A stretch of 64,000 nt of DNA from Kudoa neothunni (taxonomy: Eukaryota; Cnidaria): NCBI GenBank assembly GCA_964304625.1, contig OZ199838.1, forward strand, positions 372,001 to 436,000, given 5' to 3'. The notes beneath the pieces were generated by a model. The model did not search any database and was not told the DNA's origin. It worked only from the letters and a program-made list of their open reading frames with translations. Positions 25,530-38,500 of the stretch are shown one piece after another. The first letter of the stretch is position 1. Every line of letters begins with the position of its first letter. The translations under genes were made by a program, and so were the position numbers.

Positions 25530-26840
25530 CGGTATTCCAGAAAGGATTTGGACGGAATTCGTGGAAGCGTCAAAACTAACTGAGGAGGATGTCAAACTTG
25601 ATGCCACCAGGTTGATGCAATTAATATGCGAAGCCAGACCAAATGCTACGATAGAGGATAAAATTTTTTTCATTAGACCAAAGCTTTTACAACTTGTTCC
25701 AACTGTCTATAAACCAATCGTAGCGACTGAGATCAATCATGACCTCAGGACATTTGTCGCAAAAATACAGCTATACATTGATGCCACAACTGATATTATT
25801 GATGATGTTAAAGCTATCAAAAGAAGTGATAGAAGACCGTTATGTTCGGTTCGTGGAAAACCCAACCATGTAGAAGCAAAGGATTGCTATAAAAAACTTA
25901 AATGCCGTAAGTGTGAGAAACTTGGACACATTGCAAAATTCTGTAGATCCAAGAGAAATATCAATAATCTTATTGACAGTAGTGAAAATGATAATTATAA
26001 TGTTGATGATCTAGTTTATAGAAAGATTTTTGTCAACGGTCCTGAATACATGAAATTATACGTTCCTATCCGCTCAAGAAAAATGGTGCTAGAGAACGCT
26101 CATAATGATTCTGGTCACTTTGGATATTTTAAAACATATTACCGAATAAGGGACAAGTTTTATTGGCCGGAATATGAATTGGAAACTAGAGCTTATGTTC
26201 AATGTTGTGATAACTGCCAGAGAAATAACGAAAAAAAAGGAAAGCTCCATTAATACCGTTAAATCCTTGAAAACCACCTGATATTATTGAAATCGACATT
26301 ATTGGACCCCTAACTCCTACCAAATATGGGAATAGGTATACACTGTGTATAGTTGACTTGTTTTCTAGACTTGCTCAAGCTATTCCATTATCTGATCTGT
26401 CTGCCACCTCTGTCTCGAAAGCATTACTTGACAAATTTATTTACATTTATGGTATTCCCAACAGGATCCATAGTGATAATGGCAAAAATTTTACTCTTCA
26501 ACTCATGAAAGAGGTCATGAATTTAATTGGAATTAAACAATCATTAACTACCCCATATCATCCACAAGGCAACGGTGCCGTTGAGAGATTCGACAAAATT
26601 ATTAAAGCTATAATGATCAAATGTGGGTGCTCCGATAATTGGGATGAATTGCTGCCCCTCTTGGTTTTATAATTACAATAACAACGTTAACAGATCTACA
26701 AATTTTGCTCCTTTTCAGGTAATCTATGGTCGCCCTTCTAATTCCAAAGAATCTAATAAGAACTATTTTCAAAAAGGCAGTGACTATTGGTTCGACAGAT
26801 CAATTTTACGATTTTGTAATATTAAAAAAAAGTAAAATTA
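25530..26840 (+). mobile_element. Ty3/Gypsy retrotransposon fossil (Gag zinc knuckle and integrase parts)
   Basis: Recognisable parts are a Gag-like region ending in a CCHC zinc knuckle (CRKCEKLGHIAKFC), an integrase HHCC zinc-binding domain (around SGHFGYFKTYYRIRDKFYWP and CDNCQ) and the integrase core (GIPNRIHSDNGKNF, TTPYHPQGNGAVERF). The family is Ty3/Gypsy. It is broken, with several breaks, and no flanking LTR pair could be found. It lies inside the gap between the two Merlin halves. Confidence 0.8.
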
Positions 26841-27107
26841 GGTTTTTCATTTCCCAATTGTTAAATTACAAAGTTCACAAACATATTTTTGATATTCGAG
26901 TCGCTCCAATTAGGAATTGTTACCTGCACGGCGTGATTATCGTTTTCAAATATTATATATTTATATTTTTTCGCGGAAATTTGAGAATAAATTGATCTGG
27001 TGATCGCATTTAAATTAAACAGTGACGTTGAATTTTGTGAACCTTGTGTTTCGTGTAGCGAGCTTATTCGTACGCAATGAACAGCAACGAAAGTGGTGGA
27101 AGCAATC

Positions 27108-29097
27108 ATGATGTTAACTCTAACGAGAATAGTTTTTTTAAAGTTGAAAATTGAACAGTTGGAATTACTCGATAAATATACGATGTCCGTATTAGATTGC
27201 AAAACCATTGAGAGTGGTCAAAAACGATGTGATCGAGTGTTAAATTCACTATTAAAATATTATCAATTAAAATATAGTTGTATTCACAGCGGGAAAAAGG
27301 TAAATCGTTTTATTTTGTTAAATATTTTTTATTTAAGGTTAATTATTTTTTTGTCTTTAGAAATATTTGTATTTATTTGCTAAGTTATTTATTGGTTTGA
27401 TTACTTTAAAGAAAGCGATCAACTGGTCAACGAAATACGAACTCTTATTATAAGGGATGCCCAGTGTTTTTAAGATTTCTAATAGACACCGATGGGAAAA
27501 AACTTGTGTTAAAATCTCCTAATTTATCACATAACCACGATTCTCTTGGTTTAACCTCAAAATTTTCGTCAAAGGCAAAAAAACTTAATGATGAGGAGAT
27601 TACATATATCACCCAACATGTTGAATTCGACGGTAATTCAAAGGCTATCCAAGAAAAAATTTTAAGGGAGAAGGGAAAGTACGTTTCACTGAAAAAGCTA
27701 AGAAACATTGAATATTAAATTAAGTCCCATTCAACCACAGTTGATTGTATGTTAACTCTAAAAAATAATCCTAATGTATTTATTGAAGTGTTAGAAGGTG
27801 AAAATAATTTTAAGGGCCTTTTTTATCAAGATTTGGACATGAAAAAATGCCTGAAAGCTTACCCCGAAATAATATTTATTGACGCCACATATAAATTATT
27901 AGACTGTAGGGCTCCAGTTTATTTTCTTGTGGTAATGGATGGAAGAGGAATGAGCGAGATTGTGGCAACAGGAATCCTCACTGAAGAAACTGAGGAAATA
28001 TTATCGTGGTTTATTAAAACAATTAAAAAGCATAACCCAGTGATAGAAAATGAGACTAAAATTTTTATGACAGACAAAGACATGGTAGAACGAAAAGTTT
28101 TAAAAAATATTTTTCCAAATGTTAACATTCAATTATGTCTTTATCATGTCTTAAAAGCATTTAATCGTGAAATCAAGGTCGAGAAAATGAACATCAATTC
28201 TAAGGAAAAAGAAATTTCACTCTTTTACCTACAAAAAATCTCATACGCCAAAAACAATGATGAGTATAATTCTATAAAAAAACAATTTAAGGATAATGTA
28301 GGAGAAAACGTTTATCGTTATTTTAAAAATAATTGGCGTACTATCAAAGATGAATGGGTTATTGGTTTACGGAGATACGATAGAATCTTCTTAAATTTTA
28401 CCAATAATAGAATTGAAAGTGTCAATTCCAAGGTAAAAAAAGTGATTCCATTGTTTTCCTCTTTTGAAGAATTTTTCAAGAAGTTTCTGGTTTACATAAA
28501 TACTTCAAGAATGGAGAATGATAATAAGGCTGTACAAGAAATGTTAAAGACTCCTCAAAAATTCATTGATCCTGATATAATCGAGTATTATAATTATTTA
28601 ACCAAATACCCATTTCAAGATGAACATCCTAAAGTTCTTCTATCGCCAGAAAACATCGGTGACGAAATTCTTCAAGATAGTTTTAATACACCTTCTAATG
28701 ATAAATGTGGCTGTCCCTTCAAAATCAGCATGAACTTACCATGCTGTCACGTATTTACATATCGGAAAAAGTGTAATCTTCCACTTTTTGATAAATCTTT
28801 GTGTTCCAAGAGATGGACGAAATAATACTTTATTGAAAATTCCAGGTTGCAAGAAAATGTTCGCGAAAAGAATGATGTCGACTTTGGAAGCGATTCGATT
28901 ACTTTCAGTTCTTTATCCAATAATGTTCAATATTCAGAACAGGAAAAATTTAATGAAGCTTCTAGGTTAATGAAAACCGTCGCTGCTAGAATCTCAGAAA
29001 AAAAACAAGCCCTGAATATAATTATTGGATTGATATGCTGAAACAGTTTGTGGAATGCGTTGAGAATAATGAAAAAAATTGCGATAACAAGATTTAA
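27108..29097 (+). pseudogene. MULE-1: ZSWIM-type Mutator-like transposase, lightly decayed
   Basis: Exon 1 (27108-27299) and exon 2 (27416 onward) flank a 116-bp GT-AG intron in phase 0. Together they give the N-terminal zinc region (YSCIHSGKK / YYKGCPVFLRF ... SHNH). The core shows the MULE DDE motifs: FIDATYKLL, FMTDKDMVERKVL, LCLYHVLKAFNRE and NRIESVNSKVKKV. A SWIM finger (CGCPFKISMNLPCCHVF) follows, then a tail ending IDMLKQFVECVE. Lesions are few: in-frame TAA at 27716-27718 and 28823-28825, plus a single-base shift near 29010. An alternative N-terminus starting at 27077 is in another frame across a T7 run. A further open piece at 29205-29360 (RKSTRVKRNP...SSEISDEDN) may be its last exon. 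Terminal repeats were not identified. Confidence 0.8.
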
Positions 29098-29562
29098 CGA
29101 TAATGACTCTAAAACGTGAGGTCTCAACAGCCTCAAGAAAAAACATTACTGTGTCTAAAAGTATTTATCTATATAATATAATGTAATATTAATTTTTATT
29201 CTTATAGAATCAGAATTACATCATTGTCCTATAAACGAAAGTCAACAAGAGTAAAACGGAATCCCTGTTTAAATATTTATTCTAATTATAGAGAGAAATC
29301 CAATAATGGTGAAAAATCATCTGAGATATCTGATGAAGATAATAAAAATTTCAAGTAATATAACAATTAATTATATCTTTGATTCAAAATGTAGAATTAA
29401 TTTTGCCCTTCAAAAAATTAAATTCAAGGGCCGCCCTAAAGGTTCGTCGACGACTGTAATTGGTTATAAAAAGATCTAAAGTTCACATGAGTTCGTTCAT
29501 GAATTTAACTGAAAAGAAACAAATTTCGAGTATATTAGAAATTTTTTAAATAATAAATAGAT

Positions 29563-30048
29563 ATGCTGAGTTGGTTCGTTGATAAAAAAATTGCGAGAAG
29601 ACCTATGGTTAATAAAGAAAAAATTGATGAAAAGGATGTCGAGGTTTTTTCCGATAACGTAAGTGACACGATTCTTGACCAAAGGATTACAATTGATAAA
29701 ATATTTCCTTATTTTACTGACGATGCCATTTATAATATTAAAACGATTATAAAAAACAAACAAACCGTTGGCTATATGTGCAGTATCTGTAAAAACACGA
29801 TTGGGAACATGGAATCATCTATAGGTTATGATATATGCTTAGAATGGAGTCATTTCAAATGTCAAAATATCAATGTTATCCCATATTCTAAATATTGGTG
29901 TTGCAACGAATGTAAAAAGTTATTCAAGAACAAAGGCTGTAAACTTGAAAAAAAATTTTTCCGACATAAGAGTAGTTTTATTCGAATTATCTTCAAAATT
30001 ATTTACGATTTTTCCAGATACAAATTTTTTTATTGCAAATACGAATAG
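29563..30048 (+). CDS. Small PHD-finger-like protein (161 aa)
   Basis: The middle of the ORF shows a zinc-binding pattern: CSICKNTIG, then CLEWSHFKC and YWCCNEC, i.e. C-x2-C ... C-x4-H-x2-C ... W-x-C-x2-C, the layout of a PHD finger. The N-terminal 60 residues are acidic and the tail is basic. No intron is needed. It sits between MULE-1 and the second Merlin half, so it is probably a transposon accessory gene rather than a host gene, but no partner can be named. Start chosen at the only upstream ATG. Confidence 0.5.
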   Translation: MLSWFVDKKIARRPMVNKEKIDEKDVEVFSDNVSDTILDQRITIDKIFPYFTDDAIYNIKTIIKNKQTVGYMCSICKNTIGNMESSIGYDICLEWSHFKCQNINVIPYSKYWCCNECKKLFKNKGCKLEKKFFRHKSSFIRIIFKIIYDFSRYKFFYCKYE

Positions 30049-30830
30049 TGCCAGATTATATTATATTTTTAATTACGCTAATATTCGACAAGTATTATTT
30101 CTTTTGTAAGCAACATTAACTGTTATAAGGTCGATTTGTTTAAAACTTCGTTTTTAAAATTGAATTCTGTAATCTTAATCAGTTTCTATAATGATGTTAT
30201 ATATAATCAACATTAAATAAACTTCACGTATAAGAATATACCAATATAATTAATATTTTTTCGAACCCGGATGGAGATATTTACTTACTCATTCGAAATA
30301 GCGTCGAAATTTTAATTTATTTACAAAACAAGCATAATTTGAATAGTACTTCGAGATAAATTTTGTCAAATTGCTTTACCGCTTGACTATGAAATTTTCT
30401 TTGTTATGTACTATGTAAATTAACTTATTAGTACGAATCAATCTCTCGAAATTGAATATCAATCAATTATCAAACTGATATAAATAATTATTAATTGTTG
30501 CCCTAAATAGAATCAAATATATTTCAACCTTATTATTTTTAGATGCATTTTAAGGATAAATTAACGCATAATTAAGTCATTGGAATATGTAAATATGATG
30601 TAAATATTTCTATAGAAAACTTAAGTCTTATTAATCCAATAATTCATAAATGTGCTAGTTTATGTAAGATTAGCATTTTTCACAAGTCAAAAAATGAAGA
30701 TCTCGATTCTATCCGTGTCTAAATAGGTGTCTGAGTATTCTCGTTAATTAAACTTAATTGATAGATATACTTGTCGTTAAAATGTTGTTTAAATATTAAA
30801 TGTAATTTTATATCCACACAAAGTAAATTT
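30049..30830. other. Intergenic, nothing recognised
   Basis: AT-rich sequence with no usable ORF or repeat. Confidence 0.35.
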
Positions 30831-30839
30831 AAATAGCAT

Positions 30840-31369
30840 GCGATGCTGATCTGCCGGACCAATAGTTACTTCCATCCCAAAAGGTCGGTAGAGATGGAAT
30901 TATCGTTCAGATTGACGAACCCAAACTTGGTAAAGGGAAGAATAACGTGGGTAGGATAATAGCTCATCAAGGTCAATAGATTGTGGGAGGAATAGATGAA
31001 AACGGCCACGTTTTCATGACAATTACAAACAAGCGGGATCTGGCAACACTACACCAAATAATTCTTGAGAATGTGAAAAGAGGATCAATAATATGGTCTG
31101 ATTTCTGGAAAGTTTACAGGCGTCTTTATAAGCATTGTTTTCTCCATGAAACTGTCAACCATAACATAGAGTTCGTCGTTGAAACTGGCGTGCACTCCAA
31201 TAGAATCGAAGCTACGTGGGGAACTTGCAAAACAAAGTTTCGCCATATTACGAATAAATCCCCTGGGTTTATACCATCGTATCTATCGGAATATATATTT
31301 AAGAAAAAATTTCTTAATATAGTATTTCAAGAAACATTAAACCAAATTAGTATTATCTACACATTTTGA
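30840..31369 (+). pseudogene. Merlin (ISXO2-like) transposase, catalytic half
   Basis: The frame reads VGRDGIIVQIDEPKLGKGK (first catalytic Asp in QIDE), GGIDENGHVFM, IIWSDFWKVYRRL (second Asp) and GVHSNRIEATWGTCKTKFR (catalytic Glu). This is the DDE layout of the IS1595/Merlin family. One in-frame TAG (near 30978-30980) replaces the Trp expected before IVGG. The N-terminal third is missing here but matches the separate piece at 25110-25525. Confidence 0.75.
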
Positions 31370-31610
31370 ATATTATGGTTTGTTATTACATGTGCCCCAA
31401 AGATTAGCGGGGTTAGTTCGAATTAGTTACGTGCCTATACTCCACATTAATCCCCCTTGTGTACTATCGCAGGGCTCATAATCTGTTGTTCTTTTATTAT
31501 ACATAGTGCGCAAAAAAGGGGCATTATCTGTCTACACTATTTTATGACACATGTGCTAATATAATTCTAATTATGTTTATTGTAATTTTTAAAGGATGCC
31601 GCTTATTCCC

Positions 31611-33320
31611 TAATTGGGGCTTGCAGCATCTGGAGGATTATGCAGGTTCCTCAACACACTTATCGATAAGAGGTTTGAGTCTTCGAGGGTTAATTGTCTC
31701 CATTTAATATCCACATTGGCGTAGTCTTCATCCGATATAAGATCGAGGAATCTTGCTGCAAGGGGTATGATAGACTCAGGCTTACCTTCATTTACCTTAC
31801 TTGGACCCATTGCCACAAACAATTCAAGTTCTTTAAATGAATTATTGTATAGAAATCGATCAAATTTTTCATTTTTTAAGGCGATATAGAAGTTAAATGT
31901 ATTTATTTTATATTGGAGATATTCTTGTGAATTTATTATGGATGAATTCATTGTATAGATGCAAGTCACTTTGGATCCGCGACAAACACTATCTAATGGA
32001 AGGTAATTTGAAGGGTCACTTTTTTAATATTCCAAATATCAACATTTTTAATGATTTCCCTTTTCATAAATAAACTGAGAATGACTTTTATTGTAAAATT
32101 GATTGAATTTTTTAGCTTGTGTATTCAAACGGTTTCTGATTGGAATTCAAGATTAAGTTTGGTCACTACTGGAAGTATAAAATTTAAGAATTCAAAATAC
32201 ATATGATTTATTGAGTTTATGATTTGTTGATTTTGATTATTCAAACCCATTTTCTGATATTGCAGTAGCGAAAAATATTTTAAGTGTATTCTATTGATCG
32301 AGTATTCTAGCGACGACTTATTCAAGTGACAACCGTCTCGTGCTACAAGGGCGTAATATCTTTCTAGGAAATATATATATATATATATATAGTATATATC
32401 TTTTTGAAATTCCTTGCATTCACTCAAATGTTTTCGGGCTATTCGAAATATATATGTAAATACTTCTAGCTAAATCTTCCAGCTCATTTGGAAGTTGAAG
32501 ACAAGCTTTAGAAGTACACAAATTTACTGAGTGACAAACGCAATCTTGCACCTAAAGCGAAGGAATTATTTGTTTTTAGTAAACCCTGGACACCATTTTT
32601 GTTACCCATCATAACATTTGCATTGTCACTGGCAAATCCGATAATATTGTGAATGGAGGTATAATTAGTTTTATAAAAATTTATCAATGATTCAAAAATT
32701 TCCTTTGTCAGTACAATTTGTTATCTCAAACATGACCAAGTATTTGTCCATTGTCTTTTTTACATCGACATCATAATATCGAGCTACCAAAACTAATTGT
32801 TTAATTGTGGATATATCATATCTGTGGTTTCATGTATTATTAATGAAAATTTGGTTGTTTATAATTTTGGAATTATGTTTTTTTAAATAATATTTCCAAA
32901 TAATACGCCGAAAAACGCATTTGCCTTTCGTTCGCGCACATTAATATCCTTGCAAAATAGCAGAGTCTGCACAAACATTCGCAACTAAACCAAGCAAATG
33001 ATCCAAGATTGAACAGCGATAAATTGTGTTGTGCAACAAAGGCACATAATTTCAATTCTGCTTTAGCTATTTTTCGAGAATATACAACGGTACTGTTTAA
33101 TTCTATATAACTATCTATTTTCATATTGGTTGTGGATTGTCTCATATTTCTTAAAATGCTTTTCGGTTGCTGCATGTCTTTCGATTCGTGAAATACTCCC
33201 CGAAATTTCACATTTACACACTGTACAGAGCACTTTCTCCTTGTTATTCATACTCATATCAATCCAGTAGATAAACCTTCGATGTTCCAAATATTCTGTT
33301 TTTACCTTGCGTTTATAACC
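31611..33320 (-). pseudogene. hAT transposase fossil
   Basis: Minus-strand pieces in order: a BED-like finger (CTVCKCEISG ... RHAATEKH, about 33155-33260), AKAELKLCAFVAQHNLS (near 33030), GFASDNANVMMGNKNG (near 32600, holding a catalytic Asp), and C-terminal pieces at 32125-32427 and 31610-31969 (DIKWRQL). This order is that of a hAT element of the 'AEHNLPF / SDNANVM' group. Many stops and frameshifts are present, and an AT microsatellite (near 32369-32391) has expanded inside it. Confidence 0.65.
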
Positions 33321-34560
33321 TTTATATATTTTTCTTTTTTGGCATGTTACTTATATCGCTTTCGCAGTCGCTACCGTTTTGATTAAAGGACCATCAAGAA
33401 ATTACTAACCCAACAAATATTACGTGATGAATAACACAATAAAAGTTACGGAAATTAATTCAACTTGTTGAATGCAAAAACTATATAGTAAATTACTAAA
33501 AGATGTTCTATTATGAATGAATTTGTACGTTAAAATTAGTGTTTTGTGTATAAAATTTTTATCCTTATCGCATTGCGGATATTGTTTTCCTCTTCAACTT
33601 CGTTTTCATCTAATTTAAATATTTTTCCGGTGTCAATGATAGGTTTAATTTTAAAAAATTTAATCTATTAACAATTTCCCTGATTAGAAATGTATAAAAT
33701 AAACGTTTTAAGGAATTTTTTTTAGCTACAATTAAATTTGATAACTCTTTCGAGTCAGATTTTTTTTTTTGTTTTTTAAAAAACATTTTAAAACCCTAAA
33801 GTATAAAACTTGTCGGCAGAAAAAATTAAATTCGCAAAAATAAACGAGCTAATTGCTCACGTATAAGGTTAAATATACATTGGGATTACATGGAACCTAT
33901 TTGACCATGAAATCAAAGAACGTTTCATTTAAAACAATAAATAGATAACGATTTAGTGGTCAGAAACTCATTTTACAAATAAGTGAAGAAGGAAATAAAC
34001 TTAACTTAATAAATTTTTGTTGAATGATAATATTTTGGAAATTAATTGTTTGTTTTGTTTTCTTTAAGAGACAAAACATTAATGGGATAGGTTGGATATT
34101 TAAAATAACATCGAATTCAACATCAAGACATATTTTTGTATATCCTCGTATAATATTATATCTATACGTTAAAATAATACTAAATAAACGCAAAAAGTAT
34201 AAATTTTTAAATAAGCCATTAATGCTACTTTGCATTCATTACAAATACCTAACCGGAAATTGCATATCGTTTAGGGGATTAAAAATCATGTCTTGAAGAT
34301 GAAAAAGTACCATCTTGGTACGAACGTACCAATTCTGACAACCCTGGTCAACTTGGTCACTGCGCATGCGCCGGTTAGTTTTAGCCATCTCGAAAAAATC
34401 TTGTTGGTTGGACAGGACGATTTTCAACCACTTTAAACATTATTGAAGTATCAATTAAAAAAATATTACGTATAGAAACAAAGACGATGAAAAAAATAAC
34501 TAAATTTTCCGATTATCCAAGAGACATTAGTATATCCTACTTAGAACCAGTTAATTAACC
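33321..34560. other. Intergenic, no gene seen
   Basis: Overlapping frames at 33960-34235 (minus) and 34024-34296 (plus) mirror each other and carry no motif. Near 34300-34440 composition becomes more GC-rich and leads into the SINE-like unit. Confidence 0.3.
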
Positions 34561-35035
34561 AAACAACTAGCCGAGGACAGATAGTACATCATCGTGACAC
34601 TCAGACTCAGAACCTTGAGGTGATGGGTTCGAATCTACCGGTGATCAGAATACTGCCTCCGTGTCGGTAGGTCTCTATCCCATATTTGGGAGTTGTGGTT
34701 AAAGTGTACGCTCCCTGTGAAGTGGGGTGCATTGGCAGCCAAATAAATTCGCGTGAAGTATGATGAGCGTGAATAGGAGTTTGAATCGCCGGAACCCATC
34801 TGAAAGTAAACTGAAGGTAAGTAATTTGCAGGGCTCACGGAGCCAACGTCCTTAAAGGAATAGGATGTGGGGTGTTGGACGCTCTGAGACGAGGATGTTT
34901 CATGGGTTAAAATCCCACACTACCGCACAAGGAGAGGGGGCGGGGTTTCATGTTACGTCCTGAAGTGTCTACAGTGTTAATGGAAATGGTCTGACCAACC
35001 AGAATTCCACAATATAATAAGTTGCGCCAGGGTTC
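34560..35035 (+). repeat. SINE-like unit with two tRNA-type B box mat ches
   Basis: A block far richer in GC than its surroundings. It contains GGTTCGAATCT at 34626-34636, a near-perfect RNA polymerase III B box, preceded by an anticodon-stem-like CTCAGAACCTTGAG. A second B-box-like GGTTAAAATCC lies at 34905-34915. This suggests a tRNA-derived, possibly dimeric SINE. It cannot be folded into a standard tRNA, so I do not call a tRNA gene. Confidence 0.45.
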
Positions 35036-35472
35036 TTCTACCTTGTAAAAAAATATAAAATATATGATTTTAACAAAAATCTTTATTTGAATTAATTACG
35101 ATAATGCATGGAAATAAATTACATTTTTTAAAACGGCGCCATGTTTTTTTGAATACATATTCTAATGGTTAATTCATTAAAATTTATGTTAATTTGTATT
35201 TAAATAGATAATAATTACCATAACGTTTTAAACATATTTCAGAGAAAATATTGAAAATAAAGAACCGTTTAAATGCAATTTTTTCTCATGTTCATTTAAA
35301 TTTTTAATGAACATTAGGCACAAAAGTATTAAAAAATAAGAATTAAGAAGTGATACGCATAATAAATGTTGTTAAGATTTTATATATTTTTAGAAAAAAA
35401 TAAATATAAGTTCAATATGAAAAGATACTAAAAGTTATCTATTACAATTATTATAATTAAAATAATGAAAAA

Positions 35473-35478
35473 TTTATT
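35473..35478 (-). terminator. Candidate poly(A) signal of paralogue C
   Basis: AATAAA on the minus strand about 60 bases past the stop, in the same context as for paralogue A. Confidence 0.4.
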
Positions 35479-35536
35479 AACTAAATTTTATAATAATATT
35501 GGTAACTAATGTAATGGATGATGAATATATCAGTTT

Positions 35537-38500
35537 TTATAGATCGTAAGAAATTTCCTTAGAATTCTTTCTGTAAACCGCTACACCTATCACAACCAAA
35601 AGTGAAACCACGATGGGTATCATTGCATATAATCTAAGAAAGCTTATCTACAACGAATATGTATATTCTATTACATGTAACTTCCAACAGACCTATCTAA
35701 TGTCAAACTTGAAAATATAAATGCAAATTACGAATAACTATTCTTTGCAGCATCAAAATTGTGATTTTCTTTACTATCTACAATGTTTCTTTTTTATCAG
35801 ATCATTAAATTAAAATAATTTTACTAAATAAAATCTTACACATATGACATGAAAATTGTTTTTACCCTTTCTCAACCTTTTCTACTACTTTTTGAACGAT
35901 ATCATCTACTACAATGTTGGCATACTCACTCCTAATGTTTTCTCCTCCTATAAATTTTTTATTCCACAAGGAGTTTTTATTTAATTTACTAGAGAAATCA
36001 TTTTAATTATATATTAAATAATTGGAATTTAATTACCCTTTCATTTGACCTATTCTTGAGTCTTCGCAAAATATATTATTAGAAAGTAAGGATTATTTAA
36101 TAATTTAAACAAAATATATATACACTGAATACTATATTTGTTATAGAGTGAGTAATCCTTTGCTTTTAATTTCAATATGTAATCTTTTTCCCTCGACAAA
36201 TTATTGATGTTAACAGTACACTTATTGGCAGAACATTCTTCGTCATCATTACACCATGTAACAATTTTCCCCTCCTGATTTTCTCCTATTTTTTCCTGAA
36301 TCATAAATGGACATTTTGAATTGTTATCTTTTCCTTCGAAACGCACATCAATTGTCAAGTCACTTTCTCCATTCAACGAATGCTTAATTGAAATAGTACC
36401 ATTTACTAAAAAATATAATTAAACAAGCTGATAGATTTGGAATACTTGTTTCAATGGAATACTCCTTTTGTTTTTTGCCATCAGGTGGTTCGACGGTCAC
36501 TTTGTAGGTAGTTCCTAATTCTAGATTGACTATTCTGAACTCAGCATCACATTTGTTCTCGCATGCTCCTATTTCGTCACACGTAGCCATATATTTTGGA
36601 TCTGAGACACCACTTTTTTTAACATAAATTCTACAGACCGGAAAATAATTATTATGTCTAAATGGTGTTATTGTAGCAGTGGAATTCTTTATGGTAGGTT
36701 CTGAATTATTCGCAGTTAAATTTTCTCCCTCAGCTAAATATGCTGTTAACATATGACCGTTTATTTTTTCGTTACTTGTTCGGAATGTTGTTTTCTTTGT
36801 ATACCCGTTAATCCCAATGTTGGTTACTGCTACGGAAATTACATAAGTTGTACCGGCCGTAAGATCAGTAATAAAATATTTCTCGTCACAGCTAATATTA
36901 CATTCATCATTGCTGTCACAACGAGGTTTTGTTTCAGCCGAAAAAGTATTTGCTCGGCGTATTTTAATTGTGCATTCTACATTAGACTGACCTTTCTTCA
37001 TATCCTTATACATGTTAAGTCCGGTAAGAGTGACTCCCGTATCCTTAATGTCGCTTATATTTATACCACTGTCATTTCCTATAAGACATTATTTTTAAAG
37101 TTGAGTCTAAAATTACTTTTAAAGTATTGTTTGAATCCAACGGTATCAAACCTTCGTTTAACAATTATTCCAACTTTATCACTGCCATCTGTCAAACTGA
37201 TAATACCATCTTGACAAAGATGGAAACACTCTTTTTTCTCCTCAGTGCATCCATTCAGAACAGTACTCTGTTGATTTTGATTATGTTCATCTACCTTAAA
37301 TACTTTGATATGACAAATCTCGCCGTTATATGGACCAGGAGAGAATTTTATTTGAAGGTTTCTATCGTTATCAACAACGCTTGAAACAGAATAAATGATC
37401 TGAGATTTTAGGGGGGTCTCGGATTTCACGTAACTATTATTTATATAATATAATATTCCAGGCCATAACAGTGTTGAACTGACATTATAATAACTTATGT
37501 ATCTATCAAGTGGGAGAGACGATGATTTAACTTGTAGGGTCTCAGAATAAGCTTCCATTTTCATGCTGGTCTCATCTGTGTCACTCTGTGGATCATCCTT
37601 CCCGTCATATTGTATATTCCAATCAGTTATTGAGTTTGATTTGTAAGTGAAATTAACTTCGCCGTCAGTATGAGATATTTTATAAGTGTTATCTTGTTTG
37701 TAATCTATAAAAAATATCGTTGAAAATTATATTAAATAAATATTATTATTTTTAATTACCCATTAATATTGGGAACACTTGAACCTTTTTACAAGTTTTG
37801 GCCTCTTCTTTGTCTGCACCATAACAAACTGATATATATCGAACAACTTTTGAATCAATATATCCGACATTAAGGTCACTTTTTGTGCAATCCACTAAAC
37901 AATAATTTCCATCTACCTCTGTGCAGAGTTGTGGTTTTTTTAACTCAGCTCCGGTAAAATCAACTATCTTTATTACACACATATTACTCTCGGGAAAATT
38001 AGATATTTTAATTGAAAATTTGTCAATTCCTTTATCTGAAGTTGGTACATACTTCTGTTCAAGCTTTCCACATCGAATAAAAGCTATAAATGTATGTCAA
38101 TTTAAACTTCTTTGTAAATGTTACCTGGTATCGATAGCTTGAATGGTGAGGATTTTTCATGTGCATAAATCATCAACCTGTAATTATATTTGTTATCGTA
38201 TATGTCATCAAATTGAATATTGTGGCATTTTTTAATATCATCTCTATTATCACAACCAATGCAAGACTTTATTATTCTCGTGGGTGAAGCTATTTAAGAT
38301 AAAAAAAGTAATATGACATTATTACTTTCGTTGGTTTCATGTTTACATAACTGATAGTAGCAGTCTGTAGTACTAGCTTCTTCCAAAGATTGTTTCATTT
38401 GTATTACGAGCTTGTTCTTCTCAGAATTAGTTGAAATTTTAAATTGAATTGTTTTACCACCTATTTATTTTTTATTCACATATTGAATCCATGAATAATG

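Noticed and set aside
29563-29763. Minus-strand ORF at 29497-29763 opposite the PHD-finger gene
   Set aside because: Low-complexity Phe/Ile/Asn-rich translation; the plus strand carries the zinc-binding pattern.
34560-34660. A functional tRNA gene at the GGTTCGAATCT site
   Set aside because: The B box is good, but no seven-base acceptor stem or standard D arm can be paired; a SINE head explains it better.
36753-37384. Plus-strand ORFs of 153 and 85 codons opposite paralogue C (the latter also opposite B at 17353-17610)
   Set aside because: Their similarity between copies follows from the conserved minus-strand exon; no motif, and the phase fits a shadow of real coding sequence.
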